Source: Lytechinus pictus
Taxonomy: Eukaryota; Echinodermata; Echinoidea; Temnopleuroida; Toxopneustidae
Direction of reading: 5' to 3'
DNA: 64,000 nucleotides
Assembly: GCF_037042905.1 (NCBI RefSeq)
Contig: NC_087252.1
Span: forward strand, 17,997,701-18,061,700
Shown here one piece after another: positions 33,770 through 45,634 of the stretch. The notes beneath the pieces are model-generated. The model had not been told where the DNA came from, ran no database searches, and saw nothing but the letters and a program-made list of their open reading frames with translations. Every line of letters begins with the position of its first letter. The first letter of the stretch is position 1. The translations under genes and the position numbers were made by a program.

Positions 33770-33980
33770 AAAGGTAAAAGAAAGTAGTTGCAACACTAAC
33801 AGTTATTTCGTGAGAAAGTCTTCAAAATCAAGGTCAATTGCCACCATATTGTTATAGATCTAGATCTTGAAATAAAGTTGTCTTCGTGAAATCATGAAAT
33901 TTAGCTGAAAACCGATGGGCCTAATCAGTCTGATGATCAATAATAACACAAAAAAGCATATGTGGGACAGTGTACAGCGG
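33770..33980 (+). repeat. Sequence shared with intron 3 of copy B
   Basis: Partner of 20750-20965. It lies about 1.8 kb upstream of exon 2 of copy C, where a promoter or 5' exon would be expected. Confidence 0.5.
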
Positions 33981-33984
33981 GATG

Positions 33985-34250
33985 TCGAAAAGAAGTGAGT
34001 GAGAGAAAGGGTGGGGGGGGGGTGATAAAATGAGTGAGACAGAAACAGTGGTGGGAAAAATGAGTCAGACAGACAGTGATGAAAATGAGAGAGGGAGGGG
34101 AAAGAAAGAGACCCACACAGGAAAATGAATGAGAGAGAGACAGACGAACAGTGTCAGTGGGGAAAATGAAACTAAAGTGAGTAAAGAGAGACAGACAGTG
34201 GGAAAAATGAGAGAGACTGTGGGAAAATCAGAGACAGATAGATCTCGAGA
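33985..34250 (+). repeat. GAGA-rich imperfect repeat
   Basis: Purine-rich array of GAGAGACAGACAGTG and GGGAAAAATGAG motifs at irregular spacing, about 1.5 kb upstream of copy C. Confidence 0.7.
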
Positions 34251-34405
34251 AATTATAAAGAATACGAAGAGCGAGATGTTAATTGTGATAAAATTAAAAG
34301 ATTAAGATTTGCATTGTATGGCTTCCATTAGCTTCACTTCTTTAGTTAAGTCTCTGTATTTTGGTTCCGCTGAACTGCTTTGGCTCCACTCACCAATTAA
34401 AGTAA

Positions 34406-35213
34406 AATGTCAGAAATTGTTTAATAAATCCCCAGAAATGACAGTTATTCCTGTCTAGGCTTCCATGGGCCTTTTAAATGTTTTTTTAAGTAGCCTAGGC
34501 TAGGGCTAGGCTATAATATAGATTTCTAGATCTAGAATCTTTTCAGTAACGTTAAGTTCTCTCGGCCTAGACAGGAATTTCCGTCATTTCTGGGGATTTA
34601 TCCGGGGGGGGGGGGGGGGGACCACTTCCATTGACGGGTGGATACCATGCGCAACCAAGGGGTCTCGAAAAGTACCCAAAACACGTATTTTCCATATTCT
34701 GAAAATGCACCCCTTAACAAGTATTGGCGTCTGAAACCCTACCCTTAACAAGTATTGGAAACAAACCGATAATCTTGGCAAGTATTCCCTGAAGTGAACC
34801 CCTAAACAAGTACAGCGATATTTTATTGTTATGTCACGGGTCCGTCGGTCGTCAGTTTTACCTTTACAGTTTACACACCATTTGGTTTAGTACGGCCCCA
34901 GCTTCCACACCTCGCGCAAATCGGACTCTACACACGTAGTGTTGGTGCAAAAAGGACATCCTTTATAAAACATTTTAATTTTGTTTTATCATCCCCGCAA
35001 ATTTGACCCTAAACAGGTAGCTTTCCTAGCGAAATAGATTTTTTTTTCATTATTTTTGTGTTTTTGACACCCTTATCACGTTACGTACGTAACGTGCCAT
35101 ATCTTGAAAAAGACATCCTTTTTACGTGTTTTTTTTGGTCGCGCATGGTATCCCCTCGTCAATGTAAGTGGCCCCCCCAGGGGATTTATTTAACAACTTC
35201 TGACATTTTTGTT
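34406..35213. repeat. Inverted repeat split by a MITE
   Basis: 34406-34460 is the complement of 34563-34603 plus 35180-35213 (TGTCAGAAATTGTTTAATAA, CCTGTCTAGGC). The right arm is interrupted by the element at 34604-35179. Confidence 0.6.
34604..35179. mobile_element. Mutator-like MITE with long inverted ends
   Basis: Left GACCACTTCCATTGACGGG and right CGTCAATGTAAGTGGCCCC are inverted, both followed inward by GGATACCATGCGC or its complement. GGGGATTTAT flanks both sides as a likely 9-10 bp target duplication, fitting a Mutator-like element. Confidence 0.7.
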
Positions 35214-35760
35214 AGACTCCAATCTTGCTTTTGATACTATACATATTCTAAGAAAATATCTAAAATATACATTACCGACGATTTATTCCTTTAAAAAAAA
35301 TTTCTGCCGGAGAGGAAAAAATGGCAGCCGTGTGTTGCTGCCCTCTACTTTCAACAAGTTGTGCTTTAATCAAGCCTTTCCAATTAGAATTTTTGAAATC
35401 CTGGATAATCAACGGTCGGCATGATTCCATGCATGCTTTGTATTTCGCTGACCCGAGAGAGGTAAAAGGGACTGGGAACTTTGAAGCTCTACTCAGGGCT
35501 GCGAATAGGAATGCAAAATAGTTATGAATTAAAAAAAAATTAAATAATGCGACCAAAATACCACAAACAAACCCCTCATGACAATCTGCGAACAATTTAA
35601 CCATGTTTAGAAAAAAATTCCTGCTCGATGGAGTGGAAATCCACGTAGAAAAGCGCCGTCAAACAAACGGAAGGACACACAAGATTAGCCAAATTATAGT
35701 AAGGATTGTTATTATTATTACACCCCACATAATTATTTCTATTCTCTCTTTATTTTTCAG

Positions 35761-35953
35761 TTTAAAACAGCAGAGGCAGGGTCTCTGTTTGGGCAATGGA
35801 GTACAATTACATTCATGACCAGCAGGAAACCCGTTCGAACCAAGAAAGCGGCCAAGGGCAACCTCAGATTCAGCCTCCACTTCAGTACCATCATCACCAG
35901 CAGTATCCTCCACCACCACACCATGCTATCCAGTCAGGGTACCATGGACTTAG
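35761..35953 (+). CDS. Copy C exon 2, N terminus
   Basis: Acceptor TATTTTTCAG ending at 35760, ATG at 35796, donor GTTAGT at 35954. It encodes MEYNYIHDQQET...YPPPPHHAIQSGYHGL. Confidence 0.83.
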
Positions 35954-38900
35954 GTTAGTATACAATACCATCACCAGCAGTACCCTCTATAAAACCATTC
36001 TATAATGACAGGGTGCCATGGATTCGGGTAGGCTATACCTTACCTACACCAGCAGTACCCTCCAACACACCATGCTATCCAGTCAGGGTACCATAAATAT
36101 AGACTCACGTTATTAAACATTACCATCACCAGCAGTACCCTCCAACACACCATGCTATACTGACAAGGTACCATTGACGTGGGGTAGTATACTATACCAT
36201 CACCAGCAGTACCCTCCAACACACCATACTATACAGACAGGATACCATGGACTCAGTATACACTATCATCACCAGCAGTACCCTCCAACACACCATGCTA
36301 TACAGACAGGGTACCATGGACTCCGGTTAGCTAGAACAAACAAATGTCTGTCGATTGCCTACCTTGGTGACATAACTTTGAGGTGCAAAAATTGAGGGAT
36401 AACCCCAAAAAATGATAGAAAGAGGATTTTAATTCAAAAAAGAATTCCTTGAAATAGTCATGAACAACCAGGCCAGGAAGTTACGAATATCAAAAGGTGA
36501 AAGTTTCACAGTGCTTGCTCCCAATGGCAGATGTTAAAAGGGGCACCGCAAGTTTTAGCTCTTGCCCCTGGCACTATTTCTTTCCGACATGTAGATTAAG
36601 TCACTGGTCCACCTTGTTTTTTTTATATGTGAAATCAATTACTATTCCACACATGAGTTCTGATGAATTTCAGTTTATTTGCAGAGAAGAACTTCGGTCA
36701 CTTCGACGCGGGCATTCGTCCTTCACATTTCCCGTCTCTCATCTCTCTATCTCTCTTTCATTAATTCTAGATTGGCCCCATACATCAACTCTCTTCAAGC
36801 TCCAGTTTCTCTGGCGGGACAGGTGCCCAGTTCAGAAGGCCTTCACCTGTCTCGAAGTTCTGTCACCTCGGGATCAACGACCATCACCAACAGGGAAAGC
36901 CCCGGACAAAGAGGACATAACTATGATCATGTCCTTGCAGCTGCTATGCAAGGTAAACTTTTGGAAACCTGAAAAACAGGGGACAAAACTTATAAAATTT
37001 GAGATCCTCACATTAAAAGAGAAATTATATGTACCAGAAGTAATGCCTTCGCCCATGAACTGCACAATTTTAAAGTAAACATTGGATGTAAAATCTCAGG
37101 AAATCTTCAGATTTTACACATACATGTAATTAATGAGGAGTTGTACCTTACACTAGTCATTGATTCTGTTTGTATTATCAGTGGACAGCACATCACTTCA
37201 CTACCAGGCAGCTCTTTCCAGTGGTGCTGTACAACCCCAGCAGGTTCCAACAACACTGCCTGCCACTGTTGCAACCCCACCATCCCTGCAACCGCCATCA
37301 ACTCTCAACTCCTCACAAGATCCAAGCTACCTCATTGAAGACCTCTCCAACTCAACACGCAACAGTGTTGCTGCAACCCAAAGCACCATGCATGCCACAC
37401 CACCTCACTGCAACCCTGCTGTGAGCAATATAAATCCTGTCTCACCAACAACTCTCATCAGCAAGAAGAAGGGTCCTCCTCGAACAAGAACAAAGAGGGA
37501 CAGTCTTCCACAACCGATGGTTCAGATTGTTGAACCTCAGGTTCAGCACCACAGGCGTAAGGAATATGTCCCAAGTTTCACCAAGTACTGTCAAACAGAA
37601 CCTTTGTTTGACGAGATTTGGAAATCCGAAGGTGTGAGGGCAGAGCCATCGAGTCTTCCTTCGGGTCTGGCATTCATCCAATCGGTGGGCGAGGAGAATA
37701 AGATAAAGGGTGTGACTTCTCAAAAGGACTTGGAAGAAGGAGAAACGTTTGGGCCGTACACTGGAGAGTTTGTGAAAGAAGGTTTAGGCTGTTACAACCC
37801 ATCAACGTGGGAAGTAAGTCCTAGATCATAAATGTGCAATTGACTCGTGTGTCAGCAGTAAATGTATTCTCCATTTTGCCCAGTACGTCTCTGTGTAAAT
37901 CAGTGCTCCATCATATGTATAGCCATACTGTTGTAAAGCTCTACACAGTATGTCACTTTATAGATGATAAGCAGCATTGGATTTGCAATACAACTTCTGT
38001 GACTTGCTATCTAAGTGACTGGTGCTCCCCTTTTTTTTATACGTGTCATGTTTGCAAACCTCTACAATTCGTGAAGATGAACTTTTAGATGAAAGTGCCC
38101 TTGGCAGCATCCTATGAAAATATGGGATACAAGAAGGATTGAGAGTGCCTGTCTCATGTGCATATCAACATCTTTTGCCATCAGTTCATCACAGCAATTC
38201 TATCACAATTTCCTTATTGAATAGCAAAGGTACAAAAACTGAGCCATGTGGTACCCCTTTCCATTTAGCAAATGGGGATGCTACTATGAAGCATGATTGT
38301 GAAGCTGTGATACTGCATTGTTTCATATGTAACACTGAAATCCAATCGCACAGCAACCTCCCTTGTACTGTTTTATTCTTGTTCAAATCTGTCTCTTTCA
38401 TTAGTCAGGTTTGTTATTCTGATAGTTTATTGGTCAGGTCGGTATATCGGAAGGATAGACTACTAGGTTGAGTCAGCCCAGCCTTTTGAGAAGTTGAGTT
38501 ACAGCCTTGCTCGGAAGTGCAGTATTGTAGATATCGGTTAGGTTATGCCATTTAGAGTCATTGCTCATATTCTTTTTCTCTCAGGTATGTGTACGAGGCA
38601 GAGCTTGGTTCTATCTTGACGGATCCATGGACCCTGATAATTGGATGCACCATGTCCAGTATGCCAGGAACACCAAGGAACTGAACATGGAAGCTTTTCA
38701 GTCCTATGGGGATATCTACTTCCGTATCACCAAACCTATCAAATCAGGAACAGAGCTTAGAGTCTTCTATAGTCCAGAGTACAGGAAGAGGGTTGGATTC
38801 CAGACCAGTCTGGATGAACTTCAGGTAGACCAAGGTAAAATCTGGCTGGATAAATGCCTCAATTAAGATTTCAGATTTTGGAGGAATAAAGCAATTTTCA

Positions 38901-41459
38901 TATCTCAATGATTTTATATCAACTTCCTTTCTGTATTCTTGTAAACATATGTTTGCATTAAACCGGTCTGAAATTCATGAAAGTTTCTATATTCAAAATC
39001 TTCATTTAATGGATGTTGCAGTATGAAATAGATGTTCTAATGACTACTGTCATTTAGGAAGGTGTAGGGAAGTGTATATTAATAATTCAGTTCTAGTCTG
39101 AAAATCTTTCCTCTTACACATGAAGTGAGTGACATGTCATATGTTCTTGTAGATTTGGGTATGCGAGCAATCCCATGAATATTTATGTCTGACCTACCTT
39201 GATGATCTTCCTCTAATGACTCATCTCAATTTGTTTCTTCTTTCTTGTTTCTGTATAATATTTGACAGTTATCATGGGTCATTTCTCATTGTACAACGCC
39301 TACTTAGCTCGTTGTACGCGAGCAAATGGGAGACTGAATGTCAAACATTTGTACCGTTGCACACACGACGTACCATCCAAAATGTACAGTCCAACATGTA
39401 CCGTTGCACGGCTTTAGGAGGTGATGACATAATGCGATTCAATTCATTGTGCTCAGTAAAAAATGAAGATGAAATATGCGTACATAGCCTGCTGGCTAAA
39501 TGCGCAATGCTGCACTAGGATAGGTCATGTGCTCTTGTGGGATTTGGCTTTTCGCTATCAATATTTTTGCTCCCTTTTCATAGATTACTGCAGGGAAAAA
39601 CTCTTGTTTTTGCATATTTTCGCTAGATTCCGAGGCGTTGTACAACACAAATAATAGCGAATATTCTTATTCTTGCAATGGTGCAAGATTTTGCATTCGG
39701 TGAAAGAAAGAAACACTCTATTCATCTTTCTTTTACCTCATGCGAAATCTTACGCCATCGCACTCATGCCTATTCGCTATTTGTATACTATTATTCGCAA
39801 GTTCATAAAATGAAGGATACATGGAGAAAAATGTTTGTCGTACATGCATGTACAAAGTGTTTGGTTCTTATATTGGATTGCATCTACACATGCACTCCTA
39901 CTTCTATGACAATACTCAGCAGGATCCATAAGTAAGGATGTAGCCCTAAGGTGATGTCCCGCTGACTAATTGTTTTTGTTCTGTTTTTATTTTTTTATCT
40001 GTTCATATTCGTCTATACTCTTTTTCTCTTTTTTCTGCAAACAGATAACCAAATGTTCCAATGTCAAGATTGTAAGTGCCGTTACACCAACGCCAAGAGC
40101 CTCTCTAGACATCTCAAGTTTGAGCATGACAAGGAGAACTTACGGAATGTGGCCGACTTGAAGGTCAATGTTCAATCTCAAATCTTCACATCACCGAGGC
40201 TCGAGTTTATCACTTCCTTCCGCAAGAAGGAGGCAAGAACTGGGAATGCAGCAGCAGAGGAACCTGTTGCTGAGGACACACCAAAGAAAAACTTGACAGA
40301 AGAGAAGAGCAAGAAGTTCCTGCAAGTGAAGTATGTTCCTTTGAAAACCGGGAAACAGAGCACTGCTGGGGACAGTCGAGCTAACAGAAGTAAGAAAAGA
40401 GACCTTATGAAGAGATTCTCTTGTAAGAGATGCGGTAAGCTATTCCCATCGGAAGGACACCTCAGAGAACATTCAGCATTCCACCAAGAGACCAAAGACA
40501 TCAAACCAATCTGTGAGGTGTGTGGACTGGAGTGTAAGCACCAAAGGGCTCTCAAACAGCACATGCTATCTCATGATTCGTCATCATTCCAGTGTCAGAA
40601 GTGCCACAAGTTCTTCAAGCGGAAAGGATGTTATGTTTACCACCTTCGACACGACCATAAGATCTTTGTTGGGACTCGTTGGATGAGAGGAAGCATTGAG
40701 GATCAGATGACAAGGTATGTCGGACCTGAAGAGGAGACTGAGGAATCTCCTCAACCTTTCCATCCAGAACTCCCCAAGGACATGCTTGGAAAGCGAATAC
40801 TAATTACCAGCAAGAAACCAAAGGTCTTCAAATGTAAGTACTGTCCAAAGAAGTTTTCTGCCCACAACTTGGTGTACAAGCACGAAATGACTGTGCATAC
40901 GAACAGTGGTCGTTACAAGTGTGAGTTTTGTCCCCAGACGTTTATCGAAAAGACCAGGTTTATGGTGCACAGGCGAAAACACACATTGGATCGCCCCTTC
41001 AAGTGCGAGGAGTGCCCACGTTCCTTCTCTTCAGAGAGCGCCCTCAAGAACCACCTTCCAGAACACCGCGGTGAACGACCCTACCAGTGTGACATCTGTG
41101 GCAAGGGATTCCGAACACGGAAATACATGACAACACACAAGAGACGTGTTCACATGGCACCGACAGTATTCCTTAACTGTAGCTTCTGCGACAAGACATT
41201 CAAGCATAAGACAGCGCTGTCGCGACACGAGAAGTGCCACAAAGGAATCCGACCCCATGTTTGCCTGACGTGTGGACGTGCCTTTGGGACCAAGTGCTCA
41301 CTGCAGTCTCACATGCACATACATACCGGTGAGAAGCCATTCGAATGTCCAGTGTGTCAACAGAAATTTGCCCTAAGCCACCATCTGTCCACCCACATGA
41401 TTCGCCATGATCGCAAAGCTTTAGCTGCTCCTTCAGATAAAGACCCAGTTGATGTTTGA
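35761..41459 (+). CDS. PR/SET-domain C2H2 zinc-finger protein, tandem copy C
   Basis: Exons are 35761-35953 (ATG at 35796), 36771-36952, 37182-37813, 38585-38834 and 40045-41459, giving about 878 residues. The start is MEYNYIHD, and the leader has no upstream ATG. Exon 4 carries a YLIEDLSNST motif, a basic KKKGPP region, a CQTEPLFDEIWK block and the start of the PR domain. Exon 5 completes the PR domain with NWM, AR..ELN (EQN in A and B) and VFYSPEY. Eleven C2H2 fingers follow, with RYVGPEEETEE and DMLGKR spacers around fingers 4 and 5. It is closest to copy A in the finger exon. The 3' end of exon 2 is followed by several tandem imperfect copies of itself, each with a donor-like site. An AATAAA lies at 41959-41964, about 500 bp after the stop. 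Confidence 0.88.
35890..36335 (+). repeat. Minisatellite copying the exon 2 end and donor (copy C)
   Basis: Around six imperfect units related to those in copy A, with ACCAGCAGTACCCTCCAACA and CCATGCTAT anchors. The first unit is the coding end of exon 2 of copy C. A single degenerate unit also follows exon 2 of copy B near 15964-16035. Confidence 0.82.
36336..36770 (+). other. Rest of intron 2 of copy C
   Basis: No repeat recognised. A 193-codon open frame beginning at 36497 runs into exon 3 in another frame and is not supported. Confidence 0.4.
36771..36952 (+). CDS. Copy C exon 3
   Basis: Acceptor TTCTAG ending at 36770, donor GTAAAC at 36953. It encodes RLAPYINSLQAPV...YDHVLAAAMQ. It is a few residues shorter than in A and B. 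Confidence 0.82.
37182..37813 (+). CDS. Copy C exon 4, basic region and PR domain part 1
   Basis: Begins after ATTATCAG and ends TGGGAA before GTAAGT. It is the longest version of this exon, with an extra HHRRKEYVP segment before the CQTEPLFDEIWK block. Confidence 0.87.
37814..38584 (+). other. Intron 4 of copy C
   Basis: 771-bp intron with no recognised repeat. A 110-codon frame at 38139-38471 shows no family feature. Confidence 0.45.
38585..38834 (+). CDS. Copy C exon 5, PR domain part 2
   Basis: A 250-nt exon between TCTCAG and GTAAAA. It encodes VCVRGRAWFYLDG, NWMHHVQYAR, ELN in place of EQN, and VFYSPEYRKRVGF. Confidence 0.9.
39289..39644. mobile_element. MITE with TTGTACAACGCC ends
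   Basis: Left TTGTACAACGCCTACTTAGC and right CGAGGCGTTGTACAA are inverted, about 356 bp. Intron 5 of copy C. Confidence 0.55.
40045..41459 (+). CDS. Copy C exon 6, zinc-finger array
   Basis: Begins after CAAACAG at 40044 and encodes 11 C2H2 fingers. It is 36 nt longer than in A and B, mainly in the lysine-rich linker after finger 1 and at the C terminus. Confidence 0.92.
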
Positions 41460-42806
41460 GGAATGGATTAAACCTATCGAAATTAATCGTTAGGTTGTAA
41501 CAGGAAACTGATGAGATCTATGGGTCTGCAGTAAAAACTCAGTAAACTTCCCATTCTTCCTTGCAGGGCTGAGTTATTTTTAAAAATGTTCCATCCAGAT
41601 TCCAATTTCATAGTACCAGTTACAAACTGGTATTCCTATACTTATAGATGGATGTCAGAAATTTGAACACAATAAGAAAAGAAAGAATGGTCACTTCCTT
41701 GCATTGGTGGAACCAATCGAGTGACATTACCAAATTTGGGTCGTACTTGTTCAACCCATTCTGTACCTTAGACATTAATAACCCTGTTCCCGGGTTCTTA
41801 ATACCTAGAATGCAACATGATAAAACATAGTCTTTGAAAAGTTTGAATATATGCTGATGAGAACAAAAATCCACTGCTCTTTTCAACGTTCTTATCATAA
41901 TATTTTCAAGAAACAAATATGTTTATAGTATGCTTCCAAGCAATTCTAAATTGCTCCTAATAAAGATTGATTCGCCATCATTGTGATCAATATTTAAGCT
42001 TTTTTTCTGATTGTTTTATGAAAGGGTATACATGTATTCCAAATGCTGTCTTATTGCTCGGGGCATGTATATATGACAGAGCTCCTAGATGTTCAATTTC
42101 CTTTGAATTTTTTTTCTTTTCCCCTGAAAAATGTCACTTCACTCTGCTTCCAATCTCCATCGTAGGATAGTGAAGTATGAAAAAACAAAATTATGACAAC
42201 TGAAAACAGAAGTTGTTGCCTCATTGGAAATGTTCATTGTGAGCTATCAAATTCTTATGATATTTTAAAAGAATATAGGAGTATGGTTGCTCATCCAATG
42301 TCTACTTTTTACAAGTATATTGAAAATATTCTGAATAATGGCTGAAACTTTTGGGCCGATACACGCTTATCCATGTATTGTGCGTGTGACCTCCATAAGA
42401 ATTGACTAATTTATTATTTCATGACTCCATTGCTTTTCAGTGAAGTTCTTAGATCATTTATATAAACAGCCTTTCACAATAACTCCAATACACTTGCCTA
42501 TAAGTCAAACCAGAACAAAATTTTATCAACTGTGAATCTTGCCATGCCCCATTTGTGGCTCTTGTTATTTCATTTTTTAACTATGCATGAAACAATCCTG
42601 TGTTTCTTAGAGATTTACAGGGATATTGTATATAAACAATACGTATAATATTTTTGCTTTTGATTTAGAGCTTGAGAGAGAGAACATGGCATTTTTATAG
42701 GTAAATTGCTATAGTCTCTGAAAGCACTATTCTATTTGTATTTGTTTTTTTTTTTATAATATAGTTTTATGTCATATATTCATACAGAAATATCTTGATA
42801 TTCAAG
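41460..42806 (+). other. 3' region of copy C
   Basis: AATAAA at 41959-41964 is the likeliest poly(A) signal. AT-rich beyond that, with no gene recognised. Confidence 0.4.
41959..41964 (+). terminator. Candidate polyadenylation signal of copy C
   Basis: AATAAA about 500 bp downstream of the stop codon. Confidence 0.35.
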
Positions 42807-43918
42807 GTTTTTGTCTCACCTGCATAGCAGAGTGAGACTATAGGCGCCGCTTTTCCGACGGCGGCGGCGGCGGCGTCAACACCAAATCTTAACCTGAGGT
42901 TAAGTTTTTGAAATGACAGCATAACTTAGAAAGTATATGGACCTAGTTCATGAAACTTGGCCATAAGGTTAATCAAGTATTACTGAACATCCTGCCTGAG
43001 TTTCATGTTACATGACCAAGGTCAAAGGTCATTTAGGGTCAATGAACTTAGACCATGTTGGGGGAATCAACATCAAAATCTTAACCTAAGGTTAAGTTTT
43101 TGAAATGTCATCATAACTTAGAAAATATATGGACCTAGTTCATGAAACTTATACATAAGGTTAATCAAGTATCACTGAACATCCTGCAAGAGTTTGACAT
43201 CACATGACCAAGGTCAAAGGTCATTTAGGGTCAATGAACTTTGGCCGAATTGGGGGTATCTGTTGAATTACCATCATAACTTTGAAAGTTTATGGATCTG
43301 ATTCATGAAACTTGGACATAATAGTAATCAAGTATTACTGAACATCCTGTGCAAGTTTCAGGTCACATGATCAAGGTCAAAGGTCATTTAGGGTCAATGA
43401 ACTTTGGCCAAATTGGGGTATTTGTTGAATTACAGCCATAAATTTGAAAGTGCGTTGGTCTAGTTCATAAAACTTGGATATAAGAGTAATCAAGTATCAC
43501 TGAACATCCTGTGCACATTTTAGGTCACATGACCAAGGTCAAAGGTCAATGAACTTTGGGCACAATGGGAGTATCTGTTGAATTACCATCATAACTTTGA
43601 AAGTTGATGGATCTGACTCTTGAAACTTGGATATAAGACTAATCAAGTATCACTGAACATCCTGTGCGAGTTTCAGGTCACATGATCAAGGTCAAAGGTC
43701 ATGTAAGGTCAAAGAACTTTGGCCACGTTGGGGGTTTTTGTTGAATTGCCATCATATCTCTATAAGTGTATTGGTCTAGTTCATAGCACGTGGAAATAAG
43801 AGTAACCAAGTATCACTGAACATCTTGTGCAAGTTATAGTAGTTTTCAAAATCAGCACTGCTGCTATATTGAATCGCGTGATCCAGGTGAGACGGCCAGA
43901 GGCATTCCACTTGTTTTA
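42807..43918 (+). mobile_element. Dispersed repeat with five DR1-like motifs, copy 1
   Basis: Starts TTTTGTCTCACCTGCATAGC, passes a (GGC)n tract, then repeats of roughly 150-190 bp, and ends GGCATTCCACTTGTTTT. Each unit holds AGGTCAAAGGTCA (near 43020, 43210, 43377, 43538, 43690). Inverted copy at 59832-60816 and deleted copy at 54730-54917. Confidence 0.85.
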
Positions 43919-45290
43919 GCTTGCCATTTATCCTATGACCAAATATTGAATTGATGTCATGTGGCATCACAATATGCTTAAAGCATTAATAACTCTGTTA
44001 TATTCCTTGACGCATTTTGCCAAACATTCATTTTTTTTCTTCCATTTGTTTATCCAATTTCATGCCAGGATTAATTTCACCTTTCAGTGTCATTTTATGC
44101 ATTGATGTTTCTATTATCACTTTATTGATAAGTGTTAATAGTTGCATACACAGGGCCAGTGCCAGGGGGGGTGAAGTTGCCCACTGACATCTCCCCCCTG
44201 TGATTTTTCGAGTAACTCACGGGGGGTGAAAAAATGAGAGGAGAAAAAGGAAGAAAGAAGGAAGACGAAACAAAAAAACAAAAAAAAGGAAAGGTTTATC
44301 CTTGGGTGGAATAACTCCGAAAATACTTTATAACATCATTGGTAAAAATGTGACATTTAGGTTGTCTTTTCACCTCCTGCCGCCCCCCCCCCCCCCCCCC
44401 ATCAAAATATCCTGTACTGCTCCTGTGTGTACAAACTTAGACATTTACCAACTCTCAAAGATATTTATGCAATATACATCTATCTCTATACCTTGCATTC
44501 TTCTTGCCGTTGTGATATGAAGGATTTTTTTTAATTGTAAAATCCTTTATATCAATTGATGAAGCATTGCTTAAAATGCTACAAAAATACCTATGAGTTG
44601 TTGATATGCCAAAAAGAAACCCAAATGTTGATGAAAATATAGATAAAACAGTAGGGCTATGGAATAGAAAATTTGTAGTATTATTTTTACCCTGTGGGAC
44701 TAGAAAATTGAACTTTTAACTACAACAGTTATTGTTTTGTGCCAAGACTAGTGAAATTATAGAGGATCATGTCGTATATTTAACTATATTGTATCTTATC
44801 TATAGCAATTTTTTTAGCATGTGTAATGTTCTAATAAGATCTTACATAACCTGTCAAAAAGCCAAATGATCATGTCTGTCCCGTTGCAGATGGACAGTAT
44901 TTGCATTGTATTTATAAATAAAGATGTCATCTTATATAATATGGTTAATAAAAAAAATAACCTGAAGCAAGTTGATTTTTTTTCCTAAATTGTTACTTTT
45001 TAAGCACACTCCAGGTAGAATTCAGGGGCCGATTGCACGACATGGCCTTGCAAAGGACCGTTTTCCACGTTGTTGATTTATTATGATGTGCCATATGAGA
45101 CACATTAAGAAATTATTTGCAAACCATGTTATCCACAAAAGTGGACAGAAACAATTCTTTAGAAAAATACTTACTTTGACATTATGTAATAGATTTGTAA
45201 AGAATTTAGAAAAGGCATCTTGCAAGCTGCAGCATAGTAAATCAGCAACACGAAAGACTGTCAATGCAAAGACCCTTTCATTGGGCACTG
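43919..45290. other. Spacer between copies C and D
   Basis: Low-complexity C-run at 44384-44400 and GGGGGG runs near 44166-44225. No gene seen. Confidence 0.35.
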
Positions 45291-45456
45291 TGGCCCGTTT
45301 CATAAAGCTGTTCGTAAAGTTGCGCATGACTTTTCGCAAGACTGGTACATTTTCCTGGGTGACAAGTTGGTTACATTTGGTATGTCATTTACTACAAGGA
45401 AGGGTCACCAGTGGAGATTTACGTTCTGCATAACATACAAGCAGCTTTATGAAACT
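45291..45456. mobile_element. MITE, GTTTCATAAAGCTGTT family (5)
   Basis: Starts GGCCCGTTTCATAAAGCTGTT without its last base and ends AAGCAGCTTTATGAAAC. First of a head-to-tail pair. Confidence 0.72.
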
Positions 45457-45465
45457 GCCTCAAGG

Positions 45466-45634
45466 TGTGTGTTTCACAATGCTGTTCGTAAGTTATGAGT
45501 TACTTAACAAACAACTGGTGACCCTTTCTTAGGAATTAAACCACCAGTGAATCATTGATGATTACCACAGGATAGGGTCACCAGTCGTTTGTAAAGTCAC
45601 ACGTAACTTACAAAAAGCTTTGTGAAACACCCAG
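45466..45634. mobile_element. MITE, GTTTCATAAAGCTGTT family (6)
   Basis: Starts GTGTTTCACAATGCTGTTCG and ends AAAGCTTTGTGAAACACCC. It follows the previous copy after about 10 bp. Confidence 0.72.

Noticed and set aside
35321-35521. 66-codon frame starting MAAVCCCPLL upstream of copy C
   Set aside because: There is a GT-like site within it, but no match to other copies and no clear link to exon 2; a 5' exon role cannot be supported.
36497-37078. 193-codon frame spanning exon 3 of copy C
   Set aside because: It reads exon 3 in the wrong frame; the correct frame matches exon 3 of copies A and B.
2459-41459. Naming the copies PRDM9, PRDM10 or PRDM15
   Set aside because: PR-domain end motifs look similar to several PRDMs, but without a search or tree no orthology can be claimed; no KRAB/SSXRD domain is seen, which argues against PRDM9.
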